Shown here piece by piece: positions 1 through 6,478 of a stretch of DNA of 6,830 nucleotides. The translations under genes and the position numbers were made by a program. Location: positions 1-6,830 of the forward strand of contig JADFKM010000078.1 of assembly GCA_022564935.1 (NCBI GenBank). The letters run 5' to 3'. Every line of letters starts with the position of its first letter. Within the stretch, counting starts at the first letter, position 1. Source of the DNA: Candidatus Dadabacteria bacterium. GTDB taxonomy: Bacteria > Desulfobacterota_D > UBA1144 > Nemesobacterales > JADFKM01. The notes beneath the pieces were generated by a model that was given only the letters and a program-made list of their open reading frames with translations, searched no databases and was not told the DNA's origin.

Positions 1-239
1 GCCGAATCGCGCACATGGCGGGGATCGTAGCCGGTGTTGTCCAGCACGACGTCCCAGGTTCGGTTTTTGAGTGCACCAATTTGGCCATCTCGATCGCCGA
101 TGAGCTTCTGAACCTCCGGGAATAAGTGCGTATTGGTGCGTCCACGATTGAAGAGGGTAACGGTGTGGCCGCGCTGCATCGCATGACGCACGACGGCGGG
201 GCCGATGAAACCCGTTCCGCCTGTAACGAATGCCTTCAT
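1..239 (-). CDS. NAD(P)-dependent epimerase/dehydratase (extended SDR), N-terminal part
   Basis: The minus strand reads from ATG at 239 to the window edge, giving about 79 residues with no stop. The N-terminus MKAFVTGGTGFIGPAVV is the Rossmann-fold dinucleotide-binding loop GxxGxxG of extended short-chain dehydrogenases. It is followed by RGHTVTLFNRGRT at the end of the second strand, where such enzymes contact the adenosine ribose or 2'-phosphate; the Arg residues there would suit NADP(H), which is inference. The segment WDVVLDNTGYDP matches the next strand of the fold. Family members act on nucleotide sugars or other small molecules, and the substrate cannot be told from this fragment. A weak SD-like GGGGC lies about 9 bases before the ATG. 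All eight Arg codons are CGN, unlike the AGG-rich genes elsewhere in the window, which may indicate a different origin. The C-terminal catalytic YxxxK is outside the window. Confidence 0.9.
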   Translation of the reverse strand, partial: MKAFVTGGTGFIGPAVVRHAMQRGHTVTLFNRGRTNTHLFPEVQKLIGDRDGQIGALKNRTWDVVLDNTGYDPRHVRDS

Positions 240-388
240 AGGCTTATGCCCCGTAGAATTAAATCGTTCATGCTGAGGTAAAAGAACTCCGGAGAAGCTG
301 CTCGTATCAGGCTGTTTCTTGTATGCTTTTGTTTCTTGAGAATAAGACCCACGGCGTGAAGCCCGGATTTAATGTTAAGGGGCTGGTT

Positions 389-598
389 TCAACTGCCTGT
401 GTGTTTGTTTTGCACCAGAGAATGGTAGGCATGTTCAAAATCTTCGCGTTTGATGACCCCAGAGTCAAAAAGCGCGCCTACGACCGTCCATGTGAAGCTC
501 TTTTCATCTATGTCGGTACCTTGTCTTTTGAGCAATACTACTATGGCGTCGACGGCATTCTGCAGTGATAAGTCGCCATACTCCTCCCTAAAACCCAT
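389..598 (-). CDS. Small protein of unknown function, 69 aa
   Basis: I do not recognise this protein. The ATG at 596-598 is chosen because a full AAGGAGG (606-612) sits 7 bases upstream; a TTG one codon earlier is also possible. The product is a soluble-looking acidic/basic mix beginning MGFREEYGDLSLQNAVD, with probable helices around LQNAVDAIVVLLKRQG and REDFEHAYHSLVQNK. It has no signal peptide, membrane segment or Cys. The hydrophobic run AIVVLL is too short to span a membrane and fits the buried face of a helix. A near-consensus sigma70 promoter (651-679) lies about 50 bases upstream, so the gene is probably expressed alone. SD, promoter and sensible amino-acid composition together support a real gene. 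The downstream gap to the epimerase (240-388) shows no clear terminator. Confidence 0.72.
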   Translation of the reverse strand: MGFREEYGDLSLQNAVDAIVVLLKRQGTDIDEKSFTWTVVGALFDSGVIKREDFEHAYHSLVQNKHTGS

Positions 599-650
599 CA
601 AAAATCCTCCTTAACTGCGAGGTGGTTGTGTTGACTGTGTGCCACCCTGA

Positions 651-679
651 CTTATATAACCAATGGAATTGAATGTCAA
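651..679 (-). promoter_or_regulatory. Sigma70-type promoter for the 69-aa gene
   Basis: Read on the minus strand, TTGACA (674-679, 6/6 match to the -35 consensus) is followed by a 17-base spacer and TATAAG (651-656, 5/6 match to the -10 consensus). Transcription would start near 644 and give a leader of about 45 bases that includes the AAGGAGG of the small gene at 389-598. Confidence 0.75.
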
Positions 680-866
680 GCGTAAAGAATGCGGGGTTGG
701 AGAAGAGGGGAGCATTACAGGCCCGGTTTGCTGCATTGTTTGTCTTCTTTACTCGATCTACAAAGCTCCACGGGGCACTTGAGTATGCTCAGCTCGACCT
801 GGACATGCAGGATAGATGCCCGTTTAAGGAGCCAGAACGGCGGTATTAAAAAAGACCCGCACGCAG

Positions 867-1253
867 TTACGAGACTATGATGCCTGAGTCCCCTCCGGGT
901 GGGGGCTGCTGTTGCTGCTGTGTACGCTGGAGTTTTTGCTCTATCAGCGTGAACAAGCGGGTTTTAAAATCTTCGTCATAGTAACAGATCTCCGGGATTA
1001 TATATCCCATAAGGGCTATCTGCACGAAGTACTCTACGTTAGCCCGTATGAAAGACTCTTCCAAATGCTCGCCGTAAGCCTGGCTGATTTGGGTATAAAT
1101 TGTCTCCCTTAATTCGCTTGCGACCTGTATGACGTCCTTGGCGCCTCCCTGCTGGCATGCTGCTACTCCCATATTGAACGCCATATGTACCGATCCCATT
1201 ACACCACCAGGGGGCTTCCCTCCGGGGCCTTGCAACTGTTCTGAGTCAGACAT
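867..1253 (-). CDS. Small protein of unknown function with Gly/Pro-rich and Gln/Pro-rich ends, 128 aa
   Basis: Not recognised. The ATG at 1251-1253 has AAGGAGG (within 1262-1270) about 8 bases upstream. The protein has three parts. The N-terminal tail (residues about 7-20) is flexible and rich in Gly and Pro (QGPGGKPPGG). The middle (about 20-110) looks helical, with many aromatic and acidic residues including two Cys and an ICYYDEDF stretch. The C-terminal tail (about 111-128) contains five Gln in a row, then three Pro and GGDSG. The similar low-complexity tails suggest a compact helical domain with disordered ends, possibly for protein-protein contact; this is inference. There is no signal peptide or clear transmembrane helix. 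A strong promoter (1334-1362) precedes it and no co-directional neighbour overlaps it, so it is likely monocistronic. A run of six T follows the stop on the coding strand, without a convincing hairpin before it. Confidence 0.75.
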   Translation of the reverse strand: MSDSEQLQGPGGKPPGGVMGSVHMAFNMGVAACQQGGAKDVIQVASELRETIYTQISQAYGEHLEESFIRANVEYFVQIALMGYIIPEICYYDEDFKTRLFTLIEQKLQRTQQQQQPPPGGDSGIIVS

Positions 1254-1333
1254 CTCCTGTTACCTCCTTATTCGTTCAGCTCTGTGTCGGCAACGGCTTT
1301 ATTTGCCAAACGGGCTGCCAAGCTCAAAACAAC

Positions 1334-1362
1334 ATTATAGAACGCTCATCTATATGTATCAA
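1334..1362 (-). promoter_or_regulatory. Sigma70-type promoter for the 128-aa gene
   Basis: On the minus strand, TTGATA (1357-1362, 5/6) and TATAAT (1334-1339, 6/6) are separated by exactly 17 bases. The predicted start near 1327 gives a leader of about 75 bases ahead of the gene at 867-1253. This is the best promoter match in the window. Confidence 0.78.
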
Positions 1363-1444
1363 CACCCCCATTTTTAATTCCGTGGACATTATCGATGCAG
1401 TGATGAGCCGGGATTGGACTAAACGGTGCATAAAGGGGGTTGTG

Positions 1445-2601
1445 TTACTGCTCTTTTTGATGCGGGCTTGTAAACTCTGACGAGGTCTCTTCGCCCTCGT
1501 TTAGCGATTCCACGGGGATGTTCTCACGTTTCCTTAAATCTTCGATTTTTCTCAAGGGGCGTTCAAGCTGGTTGCGGCGTGTTAAGCTCATTGCGTCGAA
1601 TTCCTTTTGGGCTTCCTGTATCTTCTTTCCCATTTTTTCGAAAGAATCCGTGAACGCCTTCCATTGCTTGTTGAACGCGCCGAAGAGCGACAGGATTTCG
1701 GTAGAAGTGTTTTGAAGGTTGAAGTTGTCTACAGCCTGCCTTATCACGGCCAGTATTGCATAGAGCGTCAAGGGAGAGCACAGTATCACCTTGGCCTTAA
1801 GGGCGTCGTCGAGCACCCGGTTGTCATGCTCGTGGATGAAGGAGTAGACCTGCTCGTTCGGTATGAACACTATCACGCAATCCACAGTGTTTGCTTCAGG
1901 GTCTATGTAGTCCTCTGGTCGTTACTTCCTTTATCCTTGCCCGGACGTCTTTTAAGAACCGGGTCTTGAATGCGTCTTTTTCCTGCTCCCCCGCGGCTTC
2001 GAGGTAGAGGAGGTAGTTGTCCAGGGGGAACTTAACATCCATATTAACCTTCAGTCCCTGGGGCAGGAGGAACGTGTAGTCGGGACGGGCGCCTGAGGAC
2101 TCAAGGGCCTTTTGCTTGTGGTAGTTCAGTCCTTCTACTAACCCTGCCAGCCTCAGCACGTCTTCGGCCATCCTCTCTCCCCATTGGCCCCTAGCCTTTG
2201 TGCTTGAAAGGGCTTCGCGCAGCCCGGATGTGGTTTCGGTGAGTTTTCCCGTCTGCTCGGCCGTATATCTGAGTTGATTGGAAAGCTCATCGTACTTTTT
2301 TCCCCTGTCTTTCTCGAAGCCCGTAACGAGCTCTTGAACCCTCTCAAGCTCCCCTTTCATATCAATGAGCGTCCGGTCGATAAGCTCTTTCTTACCCTCC
2401 AGCTCCTTTTCTCCCATCTGCGTTTGTTTCGAGAGGGTTTCGTTGGCAAGCTCGAGAAACTGCTTCGAGTTCTTCGACAGAGCTTCAAGCGAAAGCGCTC
2501 CGAAGGACTCTTTCGCTTCTTTTCGGTACAGCCTATTGATGAGGATAGCTATGGCAGCTCCAATAACTACTCCTAATAATGAAAACCGTTAAGCCTTCCA
2601 T
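1445..2601 (-). pseudogene. rmuC: RmuC-family DNA recombination protein, reading frame broken twice
   Basis: RmuC proteins are membrane-anchored, coiled-coil proteins with a PD-(D/E)xK-like nuclease domain, linked to limiting DNA inversions and rearrangements. The true start is ATG at 2599-2601, with AAGGAGG (2608-2614) 6 bases upstream. It encodes only MEGLTVFII before the frame must skip one base (near 2574) to continue GVVIGAAIAILINRLYRK, completing the membrane helix. The main frame then runs through a coiled coil (about residues 26-135) into the RmuC domain with GQWGE (138-142), RPDY (172-175) and MDVKFPL (187-193, putative catalytic D188 and K190). A second skip, in the CC pair at 1912-1913, is needed after ...IKEVTTR to reach DYIDPEANTVDCVIVFIP and the remaining domain, ending at 1445. 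Removing two bases gives exactly 385 codons including the stop, a normal family length. Either the gene is decaying or the sequence has two errors; intact function cannot be claimed. Confidence 0.9.
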
Positions 2602-3298
2602 GGTATGCCTCCTTGGATAAGTTGTTGTGAAATGGGGTCGGTCTGTAGTTAAACATGGTTGATACGGTATGTCGCAGCGCGAACGCGGTTAAAAACTTAC
2701 TCATGCCGCCGGTGGCGGATTCTCCATCACTATTATCTCAAATGGGCTCCTATGATGTCAGCAGGATCAGGGGGTAGAGTGTGAGCGAGGGGTTTTAGGA
2801 TCGGTATTTGGTTTTGATACCGAGCTTTTACTGCACTTACGAAGGGAGCGGTGAATCGCTGCTTCAAAGCTAATAGTATCTTCAAAATCCCCGCATTGCG
2901 AACCATATTTGGCAGGGAGGCATGGAGGTTCCGGCGTCGGAATAGACCGAGAACGAAATGCCTTAAACAGAGTTTGCTTATAATGCAATTGTTACATGCG
3001 ATTAGGTTTTTCTAATCTCCCCGGAACCCACTGCGGGCGACACTGCATTTCTTATAAATCCCTTAAGCGATCCGGGCACATAGAGATAGTTTATTAAATG
3101 TGCAAAAAACGACTTGAATTTTCTATATTATGTATTACAGTATAGAGGGAATATTTGTAAGTACTTGCTAACATACGAGGAGGGGTGCCGATACAAACTA
3201 TCCTTGGGCGGGAAGGTAAAGATAACAGGGCCATGTTTGTACACATCATCGTTTTCGCTTTTGGGGTTTAAATGACGATTTAGAAAATCAAGCTTAGG
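2602..3298. other. Gene-poor, AT-rich intergenic region between divergent gene blocks
   Basis: No convincing gene was found on either strand. The longest open frames here lack SD sequences and have unlikely composition. The region should hold the promoters of rmuC (minus) and the cytochrome gene (plus), but no near-consensus pair was found. AT-rich candidates include TTGAAT at 3114-3119 and TATATT at 3124-3129, badly spaced. Two small perfect hairpins are present: CCGCC-GGT-GGCGG (2706-2718) and GATTAG-N6-CTAATC (3000-3017). A GAGGAGG at 3177-3183 is not followed by a well-spaced start. Confidence 0.6.
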
Positions 3299-3315
3299 TT
3301 GTGAATATCTCACAA
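3299..3315 (+). promoter_or_regulatory. Perfect inverted repeat abutting the cytochrome gene's SD
   Basis: TTGTGA-ATATC-TCACAA is a perfect 6-base inverted repeat with a 5-base centre, and it runs directly into the SD AAAGGAGG (3315-3322). It resembles a CRP/FNR-type half-site pair (TGTGA...TCACA), but the centre is one base shorter than the standard 6. It could be a regulator operator or, in the mRNA, a small hairpin next to the ribosome binding site. The sequence alone does not decide between these. Confidence 0.4.
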
Positions 3316-3331
3316 AAGGAGGAAGATGCTA

Positions 3332-4219
3332 ATGTTAAGGGTTTTGTCTGTATTTGTGTTGCTTGTTTTTATAGCTCTTGGCTCTGTCGGAGGGTGTCCT
3401 AATTATCTAGGTGGCGACGACGACGACGCGGTTGACCAGCAGCTCATACCGTCTCCGAGTCCCCCGCCACCTCCTCCGACGCCTACTCCAACTCCCACTC
3501 CAACGCCTACTCCGACGCCTCCCCCGGTCCCGGAGGAATTTACCGACGCGGATTTGGTTCGGGGCGGTCTGCTCTATGACAAGTGGTGGGTCGTGAGCGG
3601 CGCACCTGAGCCGGCGGAGACCAACCCCACCTATCCTGTAGAGGACAATCCGAACATGAGGACGGGTTCTCAAACCTGGCGCTGCAAGGAGTGCCACGGC
3701 TGGGATTACATGGGCGTTGACGGCGCCTACGGTTCCGGGTCTCATTTCACGGGGATTCTCGGAATCTTTGGTGCTTCCGGCCTGGACCCGCAGACGCTGT
3801 TCGATATCATTGCCGAGGGCGTACTCGGCCCGACGGGTGAAATGACGGGCTACATGGAAGACGAGCTGTCCGATGATGACATCTGGGATCTGGTGAGGTT
3901 TATAGTGCTTGGTTTGATTGACGATAACGACTTCATCGACTTCGACACTAAGGCCGTGATTGATCCGGACCTTGATAACGGAATGACTCTTTTCGACTCC
4001 GTATGCGCCTTCTGCCACGGCTTAGACGGCCAGGCAATAGAATTTGACGGCGCTGGTATCAGGGAGCTTGCCGACGACAACCCTTGGGAGACCATGCATA
4101 AGATAAGGTTTGGCCATCCCGGTACGGCCATGCCCAGCAGTATCGATATGGGATGGACGAACGAAGACGTCAGGGATGTCCTGGGCTACGCACAGACTCT
4201 GCCGTTCTTCGGTATGTAA
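3332..4219 (+). CDS. Lipid-anchored diheme c-type cytochrome with Pro/Thr linker
   Basis: The product would be exported and tethered to a membrane, carrying electrons in the periplasm. Two starts are possible. ATG at 3326 lies only 3 bases after GGAGG; ATG at 3332 lies 9 bases after and is preferred (295 residues). Numbered from 3332, a Lys-free but Arg-containing signal peptide ends in VGGC, a plausible lipobox with lipidated Cys22. An acidic patch (four Asp) follows, then a Pro-rich linker with seven Thr-Pro units (about 40-68). Two heme-binding CxxCH motifs are visible: CKECH (118-122) and CAFCH (225-229). Likely axial Met ligands are in GEMTGYM (171 or 175) for heme 1 and in TAMP (267) for heme 2. 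Each half looks like a class I-type cytochrome c domain. The two domains suggest electron transfer to or from an unidentified partner enzyme. No redox partner is encoded next to it. Confidence 0.88.
   Translation: MLRVLSVFVLLVFIALGSVGGCPNYLGGDDDDAVDQQLIPSPSPPPPPPTPTPTPTPTPTPTPPPVPEEFTDADLVRGGLLYDKWWVVSGAPEPAETNPTYPVEDNPNMRTGSQTWRCKECHGWDYMGVDGAYGSGSHFTGILGIFGASGLDPQTLFDIIAEGVLGPTGEMTGYMEDELSDDDIWDLVRFIVLGLIDDNDFIDFDTKAVIDPDLDNGMTLFDSVCAFCHGLDGQAIEFDGAGIRELADDNPWETMHKIRFGHPGTAMPSSIDMGWTNEDVRDVLGYAQTLPFFGM
3479..3520 (+). repeat. Seven tandem 6-base units (ACN CCN) encoding Thr-Pro repeats
   Basis: The linker of the cytochrome lipoprotein is encoded by seven consecutive ACN-CCN units, preceded by a run of Pro codons. 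Third positions vary between units, so the repeat is kept at protein level more than at DNA level. Unit number may vary between strains, setting how far the heme domains stand from the membrane (inference). Confidence 0.8.
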
Positions 4220-4265
4220 GCAGACGGATTATGGAGCGTAAGGTCAGGACCGGAAGGGATTAGAG

Positions 4266-4349
4266 CTCATATACCCGCTATGAGATTATCTCACCTTCAA
4301 GGAGATAATATTCTACATCCCTTCTGTGTTCTGATAACACAGCAGTGTT
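4266..4349 (+). other. Cluster of perfect hairpins with two competing pairings
   Basis: Downstream of the cytochrome gene three perfect inverted repeats stand close together: CTCATA-N7-TATGAG (4266-4284), immediately followed by ATTATCTC-N9-GAGATAAT (4285-4309), then CTGTGTT-N5-AACACAG (4324-4342). The AACAC arm (4336-4340) can instead pair with a GTGTT further on (4345-4349), so two hairpins exclude each other. No U-run follows, so these are not ordinary intrinsic terminators. They could be a structured 3' end, a small RNA, a leader switch or protein-binding palindromes. Transcription of the segment is not shown by the sequence. Confidence 0.5.
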
Positions 4350-4358
4350 GACTTGAGA

Positions 4359-4553
4359 ATGTTGTTGCACAATTCGGGGAAGGGGCGGGCTAGGTTGTAC
4401 GTCCCATCCTCGTGTTTCCATCCGCTAACTTTTTTCTCGAGCTATTTAGTATTTCTTTTTGGTGCGCTAATTGTCGGCGTATCACTTTGGGGCTGTTTCC
4501 TTGACCCTGGAGCCGAGCGTAGTATGCCCCCCGTCATGTGTGCTGAGCCTTGA
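4359..4553 (+). CDS. Doubtful small lipoprotein-like ORF, 64 aa
   Basis: I do not recognise this ORF. It encodes a hydrophobic stretch (about residues 23-45, ending GVSLWGC) that looks like a lipoprotein signal with lipobox LWGC and Cys46, then only 18 residues including MCAEP. A 45-residue signal region is long, and the mature part is very short. It may be a small lipoprotein with an internal start, the leftover N-terminus of a decayed lipoprotein gene, or a chance ORF. No clear SD precedes the ATG at 4359; a TTG in frame lies at 4353. It sits between the cytochrome gene and the ThDP-enzyme gene on the same strand. Confidence 0.22.
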   Translation: MLLHNSGKGRARLYVPSSCFHPLTFFSSYLVFLFGALIVGVSLWGCFLDPGAERSMPPVMCAEP

Positions 4554-4613
4554 AACCTATGGGGGCGAATTGCGAAGCTTGCATAGGGAGGGTATTCATA
4601 GTGAGGCCGTAAG

Positions 4614-4640
4614 TTGATTTAAGAAATGTTTGTGTGTAAT
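4614..4640 (+). promoter_or_regulatory. Candidate promoter for the ThDP-enzyme gene
   Basis: TTGATT (4614-4619) and TGTAAT (4635-4640) resemble -35 and -10 elements, but the spacer is 15 bases, shorter than the usual 16-18. A start near 4647 would leave a leader of about 27 bases containing AGGAGGT. This is plausible by position and weak by match. Confidence 0.3.
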
Positions 4641-4673
4641 AGTATTTAATCGCTCCTTGGAGGAGGTAGGTCT

Positions 4674-6368
4674 ATGGCGTCCCAAAACGGTGGGTGGCAT
4701 GTTGTCAACACCCTCCATAAGCTCGGCGTATCGGATATTTTTTCCCTCAGCGGGGGTCACATAAACCCCATCTACGATGCAATAGCCGATTTCGGCATCC
4801 GTCTTATCGACACTCATCATGAGCAGGGGGCGGCCATGGCGGCGGACGCCTACGGCAGGGTAAAGAGGCAGCCTGCGGTGTGTCTCGTGACCGCCGGGCC
4901 GGGGTTCACCAATACGCTGACCGGAGTGGCGGGCGCGTACCTATCAAACTCACCCCTTATAATCCTGTCCGGGAAATCGGGGATAGAAGAGCACGACCGC
5001 CTTCCCCTGCAGGACATCGACCAGGAGGCAATGGCTGTGCCCGTGACGAAATGGGCTAGGACTGTCTACGACACCAAGAGGCTGCCGGAGTACATAGCGC
5101 TCGCCTATCGGAAGGCAATTTCAGGCAAGCCGGGGCCTGTATACATCGGGATGCCGTACGAGGTTCTTTACGGGAGCTGCCCGGAGAGCAAGCTTGATCC
5201 CTACGGCCTCGAAGTGCCGGATTACAGGTCACAGGCGTCTGAGGATGCTGTTGCGGGGCTCGTTTCAATGCTTACTAATGCCAAGAGGCCCGTGCTCATT
5301 GCGGGCAGCGGCGCCTGGTACTCCGGGGCGGACGAGGCCCTATCAAGGTTCCTCGAGCTGGCTCCGATGCCGTGCTTTACCCTCAACTTCGGAAGGGGAG
5401 TGGTGCCCGACGACAACCCGCTTTGCTACGGAGCGGCGAGCCCCTCGGCCCCTGTAGGTTTTAAGAAAATAACATCCGAGGCCGATTTGATACTCCTCTT
5501 CGGCATACGCCTCACCCTGTACATCGGGTGGGGTAGGACTTTCAGCCCCGATGCGAAGATCGTGCAGGTCGATATAGACCCCGGCGAGATCGGCAGGAAC
5601 AGGCCGGTCGACCTGGGCGTTGTGGGCGACGTCGGCAGTGTAGTGGAGCAGCTGAACACCTGCATTGAGCAGAGCTCGACCCCGCTCGATTACAAAACCT
5701 GGGTTGAGCGCACTACGGAGTGGAGGGGGGAGGAGTGGAGCGAGGCCGAGCGGATACGAGCCTCAGGTAAGAAGCCTATTCACGGGATGAGGGTGGTCAA
5801 GGCGGTGGAGGATGTGCTCGGCCCCGAAGGGATGCTCGTTATCGACGGCGGCGACATACAGGTTTGGAGCGATGGCACGTATCGGGTGCGAAGGCCCGGA
5901 CACTACGTAAAAGGCGGGCTGCTCGGGTGCATGGGGGTAGGGGTGCCCTTTGCTCTAGGGACGAAGGCGGCATACCCGGACAGGCAGGTGGCCCTTATTA
6001 GCGGCGACGGGGCTCTGGGCATGAACTTTATGGAGTTTGAGACCGCACTCAGGCACAAGCTCCCGTTCGTGGCAGTAGTGTGCAACGACGGCGCCTGGGG
6101 GATGACCAAGCACCAGTTAGAGATTTCCTATGGCAAGGACAGGAAGATGGTGGGCGTCGACTTGCCCCAGATACCTTTCCATGAGCTTATTAAGACTCTC
6201 GGAGGTTACGGAGAGCTCGTTGCTGAGCCCGGCGATATAGCCGCCGCCATCGAACGGGGGTTTGCCTCCGGGCTGCCGAGCATTATAAACGTTCCCATCG
6301 ACCCGCGGGCCATCAGCCCTGCCACGTATGCGCTCACCGAGATGATGATGCCGAAGAAGCAGGACTAG
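4674..6368 (+). CDS. ThDP-dependent lyase/carboligase of the benzaldehyde lyase type
   Basis: This 564-residue cytosolic enzyme has the three-domain ThDP fold: pyrimidine-binding domain (about 1-170), central domain (about 190-330) and pyrophosphate-binding domain (about 370-545). The start is fixed by AGGAGGT (4661-4667), 7 bases before the ATG. Glu50 in THHEQGAA is the conserved Glu that activates the cofactor. GDG (444-446), then 24 residues and Asn471-Asp-Gly, forms the Mg-diphosphate motif. Recalled benzaldehyde lyase aligns without gaps over the first 113 residues, and its active-site His29, Glu50 and Gln113 fall at the same numbers here (GGH29, E50, LQ113). Shared stretches include LVTAGxGFTN and IDQxAMAxPxTKWA. 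Members of this group make or break C-C bonds of 2-hydroxyketones; related enzymes act as 2-hydroxyacyl-CoA lyases or acetolactate-synthase-like enzymes. The exact substrate is unknown. rtcA follows on the same strand after 110 bases. Confidence 0.9.
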   Translation: MASQNGGWHVVNTLHKLGVSDIFSLSGGHINPIYDAIADFGIRLIDTHHEQGAAMAADAYGRVKRQPAVCLVTAGPGFTNTLTGVAGAYLSNSPLIILSGKSGIEEHDRLPLQDIDQEAMAVPVTKWARTVYDTKRLPEYIALAYRKAISGKPGPVYIGMPYEVLYGSCPESKLDPYGLEVPDYRSQASEDAVAGLVSMLTNAKRPVLIAGSGAWYSGADEALSRFLELAPMPCFTLNFGRGVVPDDNPLCYGAASPSAPVGFKKITSEADLILLFGIRLTLYIGWGRTFSPDAKIVQVDIDPGEIGRNRPVDLGVVGDVGSVVEQLNTCIEQSSTPLDYKTWVERTTEWRGEEWSEAERIRASGKKPIHGMRVVKAVEDVLGPEGMLVIDGGDIQVWSDGTYRVRRPGHYVKGGLLGCMGVGVPFALGTKAAYPDRQVALISGDGALGMNFMEFETALRHKLPFVAVVCNDGAWGMTKHQLEISYGKDRKMVGVDLPQIPFHELIKTLGGYGELVAEPGDIAAAIERGFASGLPSIINVPIDPRAISPATYALTEMMMPKKQD

Positions 6369-6478
6369 CGGCGGCATTTGCAGCAGTCTTGACCCGGGGA
6401 GAGCGATGGGAGTCGCCCCTCTTCAGTAGCAGTGGGAGACCTTTTTCGTACGGTTTACTTTACCGATGACAAGCGCAG

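Noticed and set aside
840-869. T-run after the stop of the 128-aa gene as an intrinsic terminator
   Set aside because: Six T follow on the coding strand, but I could not find a stable GC-rich hairpin directly before them.
689-880. Plus-strand open frame of 63 codons
   Set aside because: It has no SD, an unlikely Arg/Trp-rich start, and it overlaps the end of the minus-strand 128-aa gene.
1361-1443. Distant inverted match ACACCCCC / GGGGGTTGT flanking the rmuC to 128-aa-gene gap
   Set aside because: The arms are short, imperfect and about 60 bases apart, with no other sign of a mobile element or target duplication.
2706-2718. CCGCC-GGT-GGCGG hairpin as a terminator
   Set aside because: The stem is only five pairs with a three-base loop, and on the minus strand the T-run begins about 12 bases later; no gene upstream needs it.
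2767-2988. Minus-strand open frame of 73 codons in the intergenic region
   Set aside because: It starts with TTG without an SD, and its composition (Ser/Pro/Lys-rich, no recognisable fold) looks like translated non-coding DNA.
3177-3271. GAGGAGG followed by a GTG-started 28-residue frame
   Set aside because: The GTG lies only one base after the SD-like sequence, too close for normal initiation. The next in-frame ATG (3233) is far away and encodes only 12 residues.
3128-3313. Minus-strand open frame of 61 codons upstream of the cytochrome gene
   Set aside because: It has no SD and lies over the expected promoter and leader region of the plus-strand cytochrome gene.
6387-6446. Terminator between the ThDP gene and rtcA
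   Set aside because: A GGGG...CGA/TCG...CCCC pairing around 6397-6419 needs a four-base bulge, and the T-run (6442-6446) is more than 20 bases further on. The evidence is too weak to call.
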